11,162 bases of DNA from Clostridiales bacterium (GCA_003525905.1 DQIA01000023.1:1-11162); one strand, 5' to 3'. Shown: positions 1-6,751, counted from the first letter of the stretch. A program made the numbers and translations. The notes: a model not told the origin generated them from the sequence alone.

Positions 1-23
1 CACGTCGCTTCGCTCCTCGCAAT
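1..23. repeat. Partial copy of a chromosomal palindromic repeat (window edge)
   Basis: The plus strand begins CACGTCGCTTCGCTCCTCGC followed by AAT. This is one arm of the palindromic element seen in full at 4786-4911, whose arms read ATTGCGAGGAG and CTCCTCGCAAT. On the minus strand it reads ATTGCGAGGAGCGAAGCGAC. Only one arm is inside the window. It carries codons IARSEAT in the minus-strand frame of the adjoining gene fragment. Confidence 0.75.
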
Positions 24-128
24 CATCACGTTTTTTGAACACCACGATAAACGAAAATGCGGGAACGGCTCGTTCGGCAGGCAGATATCCGCCTGATGTG
101 CCGCATCGATCTCGCGAATTTCGATCAT
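1..128 (-). pseudogene. 5' fragment of a GNAT-like acetyltransferase gene running into a palindromic repeat
   Basis: A minus-strand frame starts with ATG at 128-126, 20 nt after the pyk stop, and stays open to the window edge (42 codons). It reads MIEIREIDAAHQADICLPNE followed by PFPHF. From recall, the LPNEPFP stretch with a preceding IREI-type strand is typical of the N-terminus of a clostridial GNAT acetyltransferase family. After PHF the residues (RLSWCSKN...) no longer resemble that family, and the last codons, IARSEAT, are a translation of the chromosomal repeat at 1-23. The likely picture is an acetyltransferase gene cut short or fused at its 5' end by the repeat, and perhaps co-transcribed with pyk. 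The rest of the gene lies outside the window, so whether it is truly broken is unproven. The family assignment rests on a short stretch. Confidence 0.45.
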
Positions 129-147
129 CCATGCTCTCTTCCGGCCG

Positions 148-1560
148 TCAGACCGCCTCGATCTTGATAAGATTGGTGTTGCCGGACTTACCGTTCGTGA
201 TGCCGCCGGTCATAACAACATTGTCGCCCGGCTGCAGGTGCATCGTGTCGCGGGCGGCGCGCAGTGCATGATAGAACAGCACGTCCGTGGAGTTGAACTG
301 CTCGCTCAGCACCGGCAGCACGCCCCACGACAGCGAGAGCTTATACCACACGCGCTTGTTCGTCGCCATGCCGACGATGTCCGTCGGTGCGCGGAAACGC
401 GAAACCATCCGGACCGTCATGCCGGACATAGACGTCACAACGATGACCTTGGCCCCGATGTCGATGGCCATGCCGCACGTTGCGTGGGAAATGGCGTCCA
501 CGCGGTCGTGGATGACAAATTCGTTCGTGCGGAAGCGCTTGGCGTAGTCGATGTGGCGCTCCGTCTCCTCAGCGATCTCCGCCATGGTCCGCACGGTCTC
601 CACCGGATACTTGCCCGCGGCTGACTCGCCGGAAAGCATGACGGCGCTCGTGCCGTCATAGACGGCGTTGGCCACATCGGAGATCTCCGCACGCGTCGGG
701 CGCGGATTGTGGATCATAGATTCAAGCATTTCCGTGGCCGTGATGACGCGCTTGCCGAGCAGGCGGCACTTCGTGATGAGGTATTTCTGAATGGCGGGCA
801 GCTCCGTGAACGGGACCTCCACACCGAGGTCGCCGCGTGCGACCATGATGCCGTCACAGACCTCGCTGATCTCCTCAATGTTGTCCACGCCCGCGCGGTT
901 CTCGATCTTGGCGATGATGTCGATGTCCTCGCCGCCGTTGGCGTGCAGGAAGCCGCGCAGATCGAGCAGGTCCTGCTTGCAGGAGACAAAGGAAGCCGCA
1001 ATAAAGTCCACGCCGTTGCGGATGCCGAACAGAAGGTCGTCCTTGTCCTGCTCGCTGAGATAGATCTGATGCAGGACCTTGTTCGGGAAGCTCATGCTCT
1101 TGCGGTTGGAAAGCTCGCCGCCCACGACGACGCGGCAGTGCACGTCCGTCTCCGTGAGGTCCTGCACCTCGAAGATCACGAGGCCGTTGTTCACGAGCAC
1201 GCGGTCACCTACGGCCAGATCGTGCGGCAGGCCGGCGTAATTCACACTGACGATCGTCTCGTCGCCCTCGACCGGGCGCGTTGTGAACGTAAAGGCATCG
1301 CCGTCATGCAGCTCGATATGCCCCGCGGCAAACGTGCCGATACGGTACTCCGGACCCTTCGTATCGAGCATGATGGCGATCGGCAGACCAAGCTCCTCGC
1401 GCACCTGCTTGATCATGTCGATCTTGGTCTGATGCTCGGCATGGGTGCCGTGCGAAAAATTCAGGCGGGCCACATTCATGCCCGCGCGGCACATATCGGC
1501 AAACACGGCCGGGTCACTGCTGGCCGGGCCGATGGTACAGACGATCTTTGTTTTCCTCAT
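148..1560 (-). CDS. pyk: Pyruvate kinase
   Basis: Pyruvate kinase converts phosphoenolpyruvate and ADP to pyruvate and ATP, the last step of glycolysis, in the cytoplasm. The protein is 470 aa. Visible signatures are MRKTKIVCTIGPASSD at the N-terminus, NVARLNFSHGTH (29-40), LDTKGPEYRIG (65-75), the catalytic lysine and metal-binding Glu in AKIENRAG (K218, E220), ARGDLGVE with metal-binding D244, TEMLESMIHNPRPTRAE (276-292) and DGTSAVMLSGESAAGKYP (302-319). The regulatory C-domain is at about 345-470; there is no extra PEP-utiliser-like C-terminal domain. The B-domain exit (KSMSFPNKVLHQIYLSEQDKDDL) differs from the usual SLPALxEKD form, so this looks like a divergent clostridial subfamily. An open frame extends 26 codons upstream, but the start at 1560 is preferred: it has AAAGGGGA 8 nt upstream, matches the family N-terminus, and the longer frame runs through a terminator hairpin. 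It is expressed from the promoter at 1732-1760 through an attenuator-like leader. Confidence 0.97.
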   Translation of the reverse strand: MRKTKIVCTIGPASSDPAVFADMCRAGMNVARLNFSHGTHAEHQTKIDMIKQVREELGLPIAIMLDTKGPEYRIGTFAAGHIELHDGDAFTFTTRPVEGDETIVSVNYAGLPHDLAVGDRVLVNNGLVIFEVQDLTETDVHCRVVVGGELSNRKSMSFPNKVLHQIYLSEQDKDDLLFGIRNGVDFIAASFVSCKQDLLDLRGFLHANGGEDIDIIAKIENRAGVDNIEEISEVCDGIMVARGDLGVEVPFTELPAIQKYLITKCRLLGKRVITATEMLESMIHNPRPTRAEISDVANAVYDGTSAVMLSGESAAGKYPVETVRTMAEIAEETERHIDYAKRFRTNEFVIHDRVDAISHATCGMAIDIGAKVIVVTSMSGMTVRMVSRFRAPTDIVGMATNKRVWYKLSLSWGVLPVLSEQFNSTDVLFYHALRAARDTMHLQPGDNVVMTGGITNGKSGNTNLIKIEAV

Positions 1561-1725
1561 AGCGATAATCCCCTTTCGCCGCATACCGCGGCATAAAAAA
1601 AGACAGGACGGCAGTCCTGTCCGATCCGTGTGCCGCACAGAAGCACGGCACAGCCGATCCAGCAGGAATAGGGCCCCACGACCCTATGACAGACTCCACC
1701 GCTCCTGCTGTCCCATATTCTCACG
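1561..1725 (-). promoter_or_regulatory. Structured pyk leader RNA, candidate riboswitch or attenuator
   Basis: Between the predicted transcription start (about 1725) and the pyk ATG, the minus strand can form several hairpins in order. These are CCCGT/ATGGG at the 5' end; CAGCAGGA (1710-1703) with TCCTGCTG (1667-1660), enclosing ATAGGG/CCCTAT; GTGCCG/CGGCAC with flanking GATC/GATC; the terminator at 1595-1621; and a small GCCGC/GCGGC hairpin just before the ribosome-binding site. AGTCTGTC (1695-1688) can pair with GACAG at 1712-1708, which overlaps the CAGCAGGA arm. It can also pair with the terminator's own 5' arm, GACAGGACT, with one bulged G. These pairings are mutually exclusive, as expected for an antiterminator. 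I do not recognise a known riboswitch class or a T-box sequence. The ligand, if any, is unknown. Confidence 0.6.
1595..1621 (-). terminator. Intrinsic terminator inside the pyk leader (attenuator)
   Basis: On the minus strand an 8-bp perfect stem GACAGGAC/GTCCTGTC (1621-1614 with 1609-1602) closes a UGCC tetraloop and is followed directly by seven Ts (1601-1595). It lies about 105 nt after the predicted pyk start of transcription and 34 nt before the pyk ATG, so it would end transcription before pyk unless disrupted. It cannot be the normal end of topB alone, because the strong pyk promoter lies upstream of it. Confidence 0.85.
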
Positions 1726-1731
1726 GGAATT

Positions 1732-1760
1732 ATTGTAGCAGACATCCCCGCCGGTGTCAA
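1732..1760 (-). promoter_or_regulatory. Sigma-70-type promoter for pyk
   Basis: The minus strand carries TTGACA (1760-1755), a 17-bp spacer and TACAAT (1737-1732). The -35 box is a perfect match to consensus and the -10 box matches at five of six. The predicted start of transcription is near 1725. It lies in the topB-pyk spacer and points at pyk. Confidence 0.9.
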
Positions 1761-1773
1761 TTCCCGGTACAGA

Positions 1774-1807
1774 ACGGAGCCGCACGAATTTCACCGTGCA
1801 GCTCCGT
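1774..1807 (-). terminator. Hairpin after topB, probable 3' end structure
   Basis: Arms at 1774-1786 and 1795-1807 form a 13-bp stem with an 8-nt loop, 19 nt after the topB stop. One position pairs as G-U in the minus-strand RNA but would be a C-A mismatch in plus-strand RNA, which favours a role in topB mRNA. The minus strand has no clear T-run after it (TCTGTACC follows), so it may stabilise the 3' end more than terminate. The T-run at 1810-1814 is on the plus-strand side, where there is no gene. Confidence 0.5.
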
Positions 1808-1826
1808 GATTTTTGTTAAGAATGCC

Positions 1827-4001
1827 CTACTTTTGATTTTTCTCAAGCCACTTGGCCAGTGCGTCGGCCATGCCGCTGTTCACAGGCTTGTCATCCTTCT
1901 GCTGCTGCAGATACTTTGCCACATCGCGCTTGCCCGCCCCGGTGCTTTTGCGCCGCTCCTGGAAGGCGGAGAGCTTTTCCCGGTAGCCGCAGACGCAGGC
2001 GAACATCTGATTCTCACCCTCGCCGCGCAGCTCCATTTTCTTGAAGCAGTTCGGGCAGCGTGCGTTCGTCACCTGCGTGACGCTTTTGCGATAGCCGCAC
2101 TCGCGGTCCGGGCAGACGAGCATCTCGCCGCGCTTTCCCTTGACGAGCAGCAGGAACTTGCCGCAGTCCGGGCAGGTCTTGCGCGTCTGGTTGTCGTGGG
2201 TGTATTTTGCATCGCTCGCCTTGACGGCCGCAACGAGACGCGACGCATAGGCGCGCATTTCCTCGACGAATTTTGCGTCGCGCTCCTGTCCCTTTGCGAT
2301 CCGGGCAAGGCGGTCCTCCCACTGTGCCGTGAGCGCAGCCGAGCGGAGATCCTCCGGGGCCAGCTCCACAAGCTGCATGCCCTTGGACGTCGGGACGAGC
2401 TCCTTACCGCGCCGCTCGATATAAAATGCAGAGAACAGCTTTTCGATGATGTCCGCGCGCGTGGCAGGCGTGCCAAGGCCGCTTGTCTCCGCCAGGATCT
2501 TCTGCAGGGCCTTGTCTGTGACCTGCGCCTGCGGATGCTCCATGGCCGTCAGCAGCGTCGCCTCCGTATAGCGCGGCGGAGGCGGCGTCTTGCCCACCGC
2601 AACGGACGCGCCGAGGATCGACAGCCTCTGCCCCTGCTCCAGCGCCGGGAGTGTCTGCGGCTCGTCCTCTTCCTCGTCCTCCAGCCGGAAGCTGCGGTCA
2701 TAGACCCTGCGCCAGCCCGGCTCCGAGACGATGCGGCCCTTGGCCGTAAAGTCATGGTCCCCGGCGCGCAGCGTCAGCTCGACCTCCTCATAGGCACACG
2801 GCGGCATCAGCACCGCAAGGAAGCGGCGCACGACGAGGTCATAAATATTCCGCTCCGGCCCGGAAAGCTGCCACAGGTCCGGGGCCTCCTCCGTGGGGAT
2901 GATGGCGTGATGATCCGTGACCTTGGCATTGTTCACCAGATATCTGGTCGAAAGCGGGCGGCGGCGCATCAGCTCCTGCGCAAAGGGCTTGTAGTCCCCT
3001 GTCATCACGGCACGCAGGCGGTCTGGCAGCGTCGGAACGACGTCGTCGGAGATATAGCGCGAGTCCGTGCGCGGATAGGTCAGCAGCTTGTGCTGCTCAT
3101 AGAGGGCCTGCATAAGATTCAGCGTTTCCTTTGCGGAGTAGGCGTATTTTTTATTTGCATCGCGCTGCAGCTCCGTCAGGTCATAGGCCGCAGGCGGCGG
3201 CGTCATGCGGCGCATCCGGCGCACCTGCCGGATGGTGCAGGTCCCCGTGCGGCAGGCCTCGGCGATCCGCTCGGCCAGCGCGCGGTCAAATGTGCGGCTG
3301 CTTCCGTTTGCATCGCGCCAGACGGCCGTAAAGTCCGCGAGCTTCAGCCGGACGCCGTAGAACTCCTTCGGCACGAAGCTGCGGATCTCCCGCTCCCGCG
3401 CGGCGATGAGGGCCAGCGTCGGTGTCTGCACGCGCCCGGCCGAGAGCTGCGCATTGTATTTGCACGTCATGGCGCGCGTCACATTCAGGCCGACGAGCCA
3501 GTCGGCCTCGCTGCGCGCCTGCGCGGAGCGGAACAGATTTTCATAGTCCGCCGCCGGGCGCAGATCTGCAAAGCCGTCGCGGATGGCCTTATCCGTCTGG
3601 GACGAGATCCAAAGCCGCTTGGCAGGCTTGTTCCAGCCCGCCTTGGCCATGATCCAGCGCGCAACGAGCTCACCCTCGCGCCCGGCATCCGTGGCGATGA
3701 TGAGGCCGGTGATGTCGCTGCGCTTCATCAGGCCCTGCACCACGCGGAACTGCCGCGCCGTCTGCGGGATGACGACGAGCTTCCTATGCTGCGGGAGCAT
3801 CGGCAGGTCGGCCATGTCCCACTTCTCCCACTTTTTCTCATAGACGTCCGGGTCGGCCAGCGTGACCAGATGCCCGAGCGCCCAGGTGACAACATAGCGG
3901 TCGCCTTCCAGGTAGCCCTCGCCGCCGCGTTTGCAGCCAAGCACACGCGCCAGCTCCCGGCCGACAGAGGGCTTCTCCGCCAGAACGAGCTGTCTGCCCA
4001 T
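1827..4001 (-). CDS. topB: DNA topoisomerase III (type IA)
   Basis: This type IA topoisomerase cuts and passes single DNA strands and helps to resolve replication and recombination intermediates. At 724 aa it is the usual Firmicute TopB length. The Toprim domain (1-140) has the catalytic Glu in LAEKPSVG (E9) and the acidic cluster ATDAGREGE (D105, E109, E111). The active-site tyrosine is Y309 in LLTYPRTDSRYIS. GLGTPATRADIIEKL (508-522) is a conserved type IA segment. The C-terminus has two zinc-ribbon modules, with Cys at 610, 613, 630, 635 and at 649, 652, 669, 671, followed by a lysine-rich tail. The start ATG overlaps the stop of the cyclophilin gene by one base (TGATG) and lacks a strong ribosome-binding site of its own, so translation is probably coupled to that gene. 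It ends ...WLEKNQK, TAG. Confidence 0.96.
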   Translation of the reverse strand: MGRQLVLAEKPSVGRELARVLGCKRGGEGYLEGDRYVVTWALGHLVTLADPDVYEKKWEKWDMADLPMLPQHRKLVVIPQTARQFRVVQGLMKRSDITGLIIATDAGREGELVARWIMAKAGWNKPAKRLWISSQTDKAIRDGFADLRPAADYENLFRSAQARSEADWLVGLNVTRAMTCKYNAQLSAGRVQTPTLALIAAREREIRSFVPKEFYGVRLKLADFTAVWRDANGSSRTFDRALAERIAEACRTGTCTIRQVRRMRRMTPPPAAYDLTELQRDANKKYAYSAKETLNLMQALYEQHKLLTYPRTDSRYISDDVVPTLPDRLRAVMTGDYKPFAQELMRRRPLSTRYLVNNAKVTDHHAIIPTEEAPDLWQLSGPERNIYDLVVRRFLAVLMPPCAYEEVELTLRAGDHDFTAKGRIVSEPGWRRVYDRSFRLEDEEEDEPQTLPALEQGQRLSILGASVAVGKTPPPPRYTEATLLTAMEHPQAQVTDKALQKILAETSGLGTPATRADIIEKLFSAFYIERRGKELVPTSKGMQLVELAPEDLRSAALTAQWEDRLARIAKGQERDAKFVEEMRAYASRLVAAVKASDAKYTHDNQTRKTCPDCGKFLLLVKGKRGEMLVCPDRECGYRKSVTQVTNARCPNCFKKMELRGEGENQMFACVCGYREKLSAFQERRKSTGAGKRDVAKYLQQQKDDKPVNSGMADALAKWLEKNQK

Positions 4002-4591
4002 CAGTCGATGACGCGGACGGCCGTGATGACCGGCTGCTCCGCTGCGGGGATCGTGCCGTTGCCGTCCGTCGGCTGCGCGTCCTTGCAGATCTGATCCACG
4101 ATGTCCATGCCGGACGTCACATAGCCGAAGCAGGCATACTGGCCGTCCAGATAGGTCGAATCGCTCTGCACGATGAAGAACTGTGAGCTCGCGCTGTCCA
4201 TGCTGACGCTGTTGCGGGCCATGGAGATCGCGCCGCGCGTATGCGACAGGTTATTTTCCACGCCGTTGGCGGAGAATTCACCCTTGATCGTCTCGTCCGA
4301 GCCGCCCATGCCGGTCCCCTCGGGATCGCCGCCCTGGATCATGAAGCCATCGATGATACGGTGGAACGTCAGGCCATCATAAAAGCCCTCTCTTGCCAGC
4401 TTCAGGAAGTTTTCGACCGTGATGGGGGCGGCGTCGCCGTCCAGCTCCACGGCGATGGTGCCGTAATCCTGCACCTCGATCTCCACATGGTGCTTTCCGG
4501 CCGAGCCGGACGTGTTGTCGTCCTTGCTGCAGGCAGCAAAGACGCAGACGGCCAGCGCCGCCGCAAGGATCAGAGAAAGCCAACGTTTCAT
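4001..4591 (-). CDS. Cyclophilin-type peptidyl-prolyl cis-trans isomerase, predicted lipoprotein
   Basis: This 196-aa protein should catalyse proline isomerisation during folding of exported proteins, anchored on the outer face of the membrane. The N-terminus MKRWLSLILAAALAVCVFAAC has a basic start, a hydrophobic stretch and a lipobox-like FAAC with Cys21 as the likely lipidated residue. A short linker follows, then one cyclophilin domain at about 35-195. Catalytic-site residues are present: FHRII (R79), MIQGGD (Q86), MARN (125-128) and SQFFI (Q137). The usual Trp/His before LDG is Tyr147 (YLDGQYACFG), common in bacterial cyclophilins. GGAGG lies 8 nt before the ATG. It is the first gene of a two-gene unit with topB. 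I found no convincing promoter in the repeat-rich region upstream. Confidence 0.93.
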   Translation of the reverse strand: MKRWLSLILAAALAVCVFAACSKDDNTSGSAGKHHVEIEVQDYGTIAVELDGDAAPITVENFLKLAREGFYDGLTFHRIIDGFMIQGGDPEGTGMGGSDETIKGEFSANGVENNLSHTRGAISMARNSVSMDSASSQFFIVQSDSTYLDGQYACFGYVTSGMDIVDQICKDAQPTDGNGTIPAAEQPVITAVRVID

Positions 4592-4636
4592 GATAAATTC
4601 CTCCAGTTTTTATATCATTTATTTCGTATGTTATCG

Positions 4637-4683
4637 GGTCGGGGCATGTCCCGACCGGCTGTACGCCTGCAGTTCGTGCAGGC
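4637..4683. repeat. Two adjacent intergenic hairpins upstream of the cyclophilin gene
   Basis: GGTCGGG (4637-4643) and CCCGACC (4650-4656) form a 7-bp palindrome around GCATGT. Immediately after it, GCCTGCA (4665-4671) and TGCAGGC (4677-4683) form another around GTTCG. Neither is followed by a T-run on either strand, so they do not look like terminators. They appear to belong to the same kind of intergenic palindromic repeats as the elements at 4706-4987. Confidence 0.6.
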
Positions 4684-4705
4684 TGCCGAAAAATAAAGTT
4701 CGCCT

Positions 4706-4727
4706 GTAGCGGCGGTCAGTGACCGCC
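4706..4727 (+). repeat. 22-bp flanking repeat, left copy
   Basis: A 22-bp sequence starting GTAGCGGCGGTCAGTG is repeated perfectly, in inverted orientation, at 4966-4987. Its inner 17 bp are themselves a palindrome (GGCGGTCA-G-TGACCGCC). The two copies bracket the 126-bp palindromic element and its short flanks. Confidence 0.9.
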
Positions 4728-4785
4728 CAGTCAGGGGGGATTTAACCGCAGGAGGGCACTGGTGCACCGCCGCACTCTCCTGACG

Positions 4786-4911
4786 TGTCATTGCGAGGAG
4801 CGAAAGCGATGCGGCAATCTCGCAGGACCCGGATCGTGGGAAAGCGATCGGCGAAATCGTAACTGCCTGCCCGAGATTGCCACGTCGGCCTCCGGCCTCC
4901 TCGCAATGACA
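4786..4911. repeat. 126-bp imperfect palindromic element (MITE/REP-like)
   Basis: Perfect 15-bp terminal inverted repeats, TGTCATTGCGAGGAG (4786-4800) and CTCCTCGCAATGACA (4897-4911), bound the element. A second perfect pair, GGCAATCTCG (4813-4822) and CGAGATTGCC (4872-4881), lies inside, and a central GATCG/CGATC pair completes a long hairpin. The partial repeat at 1-23 is another copy of one arm. There is no transposase gene inside. I recognise the ATTGCGAGGAGCGAAGCG core as a widespread dispersed repeat of clostridial and other genomes; its mode of spread is not visible here. Confidence 0.85.
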
Positions 4912-4965
4912 AATCCGGTGGCCTCACGCCACAGAACATTTGCAGCAAATATTGCCAGTCTGCAT

Positions 4966-4987
4966 GGCGGTCACTGACCGCCGCTAC
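4966..4987 (-). repeat. 22-bp flanking repeat, right copy (inverted)
   Basis: The exact reverse complement of 4706-4727, located 33 bp before the acetyltransferase 3' end at 5020. Together the two copies form a 282-bp inverted-repeat frame around the palindromic element. Because they are inverted rather than direct, they are not a target-site duplication. Confidence 0.9.
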
Positions 4988-5019
4988 CGTCAAATTTGGG
5001 GGCCGGTACATGTTCCGCC

Positions 5020-5820
5020 TTACTCAAACGCCGGGCCGAGGTAGGCCCGCTGCGGGAGCGGCGTTCCGTCGAGCGATTTAGCCATGCCAAAGGGCTGTGT
5101 GCCGCCAGCCGTGCGGAAGGACGCCTCCCGGCATCCGAGCTTGTCCGCCAGCGCGGCGGCGGCCTCCGGGCAGTCCGGCAGCAGCTCGCGCACGAGCAGC
5201 GTTTCGCCGTCCCGTTCCGCCGCGGCGCAGCAGACGGCATCGCCCGTCTCGATGCGGTAAAGGCCAGCCCCGCTGCTGCGGGAGATCGTTTCCTGCCAGC
5301 GCAGCAGCTCCGGCGGATAAGACAGATGGCTGTCATAGAGCTGCAGCTCGCGCAGGCTCTGCCAGCCGTCCGGCGTGAGCGGCGTAATGCTGCAGTCGCC
5401 GCGCGCCGCCGGGACCGTCTCAGTCCGGCAGGTGAACACAGTCCGGTAGCCAAAGCGGGCATAAAACCCGAACAGGCTCTCCTCCGCCGGGACGAGCACG
5501 GCCGCGCGGATGCCCTGCCTTTTGAGGTCCTGCTCCGCCTCCTGCAAGAGCAGGCGGCAGTGGCCGCGCCCGCGCAGGGCCGGGGCCGTGCAGACGGCGT
5601 AGAGATAGGCAGCAGGGACAGCGTCTCCGTCGTCGCCGACCAGCTCCGCCGGGAGTGCGCACAGCATGGCAGCGGGGCTGCCGTCCGGCGCGCGGCGCAG
5701 ATAGACGGGCGTGCAGTCGAACAGCGCCTGCCAGAACGCGCGCACCTCCGCCTCGGTATCGCCGAAGCAGGCCTGCCACAGCCGCGTCAGGGCAGGCAGG
5801 TCGCGTCGCGCCGCCCTCAT
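5020..5820 (-). CDS. GNAT-family N-acetyltransferase
   Basis: A 266-aa cytoplasmic protein with an N-terminal GNAT fold, which normally transfers an acetyl group from acetyl-CoA to an amine; the substrate is unknown. The acetyl-CoA-binding segment is visible at 72-96 (YLYAVCTAPALRGRGHCRLL, with the R-G-R-G-H loop), followed by the typical GFYARFGY (118-125). The C-terminal half (about 135-266) is less conserved and could be a second, degenerate GNAT-like or partner domain, an arrangement reminiscent of Eis-type enzymes but shorter. The start codon overlaps the stop of the DUF2156 gene by four bases (ATGA), indicating translational coupling and a shared function. The stop is followed by the palindrome-rich spacer. 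Confidence 0.85.
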   Translation of the reverse strand: MRAARRDLPALTRLWQACFGDTEAEVRAFWQALFDCTPVYLRRAPDGSPAAMLCALPAELVGDDGDAVPAAYLYAVCTAPALRGRGHCRLLLQEAEQDLKRQGIRAAVLVPAEESLFGFYARFGYRTVFTCRTETVPAARGDCSITPLTPDGWQSLRELQLYDSHLSYPPELLRWQETISRSSGAGLYRIETGDAVCCAAAERDGETLLVRELLPDCPEAAAALADKLGCREASFRTAGGTQPFGMAKSLDGTPLPQRAYLGPAFE

Positions 5821-6710
5821 GCGGGCAGCTCCTCTGCCAGCAGCTTCTCCAGCAGGAGGTCCGGGATATAGCTTTCCTTCGCGCGGCGCAGGCCCTCGAG
5901 GCCCATGTCGTCCTCGCGGTTCAAAAAGCGGTAGGGCGTCTCAGCGATCCGGCGGGCAAATTCGCGGTTGATCATCGGATACGGCCCGTTCATATCGGCG
6001 CGGGCCTTTTCAAAGTTCACGTCAAACATATCCGGCCGGATGGGGTTGCCCATGGCGAAGGCGACGACCTCGCCCTCGACCTCCAGCACAAGACCCGTCA
6101 TGCCGAGCGCATCGAAATGGTCGAATGCCAGCCCGATGGCACGCTGCTCCAACGCGTAGTCCGCGGGGTCGTTCTCCAGAAAATGCAGGCGATACCACTC
6201 GTCCGTAAAGGCGCGGCAGCGCGGCAGCTGGTCCGCAGTCAGCGGCAGGACGCGATAATCCGGGTAGGCCGCCTCAAAGCGGTTGCAGTGGTTACGCTTG
6301 GCCTGCAGCTTCTTGCCGTGCAGCTGGGCAAGCTGCTCCGTCTCGTAGACATAGTCCGCGCTGTCGCGCACGCTGTGGAAGCGAAAGCGGCCGGGACACA
6401 GCGCCTCGAGCCGGTCGCGCTCCTCGGGCAGCAGGCCGAACAGGCGCAGCGAGATGCCGCGCTCCCGCGCGTCCTGCCGCAGCAGCTCCAGCGTGCCCGG
6501 CAGGTCCCGGCAGCCCACGGGCCACGGGTACGTCAGGCTCCCGGAAAAATTGCTGAGGAACACGGGCGTGCCGTCCACCGACGCTACGCGCTGGTCCCCC
6601 CACAGGTAGAGATTCACAAAGGAAAACTCGCTGCCATGCCCGGCCGCAGCCTGCATCACGGGTTCGATCCATGCGCGGTCCTCCAGGCAGATGGGGCGAA
6701 AGTCCAACAT
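5817..6710 (-). CDS. DUF2156 (phosphatidylglycerol lysyltransferase C-terminal-like) protein
   Basis: A 297-aa soluble protein of the DUF2156 family, which has the double GNAT fold of the catalytic part of MprF-type aminoacyl-phosphatidylglycerol synthases but lacks membrane segments. Recognisable family stretches are SEFSFVNLYLWGD (27-39), LHGKKLQAKRNHCNRF (130-145) and FLNREDDMGLEGLRRAKESY (262-281). The biochemical role of these stand-alone proteins is not established as far as I know; transfer of an aminoacyl or acyl group is an inference from the fold. The frame is open for 52 more codons upstream, but the start at 6710 (MLDFRPICLED) is chosen: it matches the family N-terminus and lies after the promoter at 6752-6780. 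The ribosome-binding site is weak (GGTGA). The gene overlaps the downstream acetyltransferase by ATGA. Confidence 0.88.
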   Translation of the reverse strand: MLDFRPICLEDRAWIEPVMQAAAGHGSEFSFVNLYLWGDQRVASVDGTPVFLSNFSGSLTYPWPVGCRDLPGTLELLRQDARERGISLRLFGLLPEERDRLEALCPGRFRFHSVRDSADYVYETEQLAQLHGKKLQAKRNHCNRFEAAYPDYRVLPLTADQLPRCRAFTDEWYRLHFLENDPADYALEQRAIGLAFDHFDALGMTGLVLEVEGEVVAFAMGNPIRPDMFDVNFEKARADMNGPYPMINREFARRIAETPYRFLNREDDMGLEGLRRAKESYIPDLLLEKLLAEELPA

Positions 6711-6751
6711 AGTTTCACCACTTTCATAGAATTTGGGGATAGGATAAAGAT

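Noticed and set aside
1561..1638. 26-residue N-terminal extension of pyruvate kinase
   Set aside because: It would translate the terminator hairpin and its T-run; the internal ATG at 1560 has a good ribosome-binding site and the standard pyruvate kinase N-terminus.
1561..1725. A T-box or a known riboswitch class in the pyk leader
   Set aside because: I looked for a T-box core (UGGNACCGCG-like) and for sequence cores of ZTP, fluoride, tetrahydrofolate and guanidine riboswitches and saw none that fit; a covariance-model search was not possible.
1686..4094. 802-codon open frame on the plus strand opposite topB
   Set aside because: It is the antisense shadow of a clear topoisomerase III with intact catalytic motifs; its composition (Arg, Leu and Ala rich, no recognisable domain) is what high-GC codon bias gives on the opposite strand.
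4706..4987. CRISPR array or insertion sequence in the spacer
   Set aside because: The repeats are inverted and nested, not regularly spaced direct repeats, and there is no cas gene, transposase frame or target-site duplication.
4742..5011. 89-codon minus-strand frame in the repeat-rich spacer
   Set aside because: Its residues (LSLRGGRRPTW, RDCRIAFAPRNDT) are translations of the palindromic repeat arms; there is no ribosome-binding site and no family.
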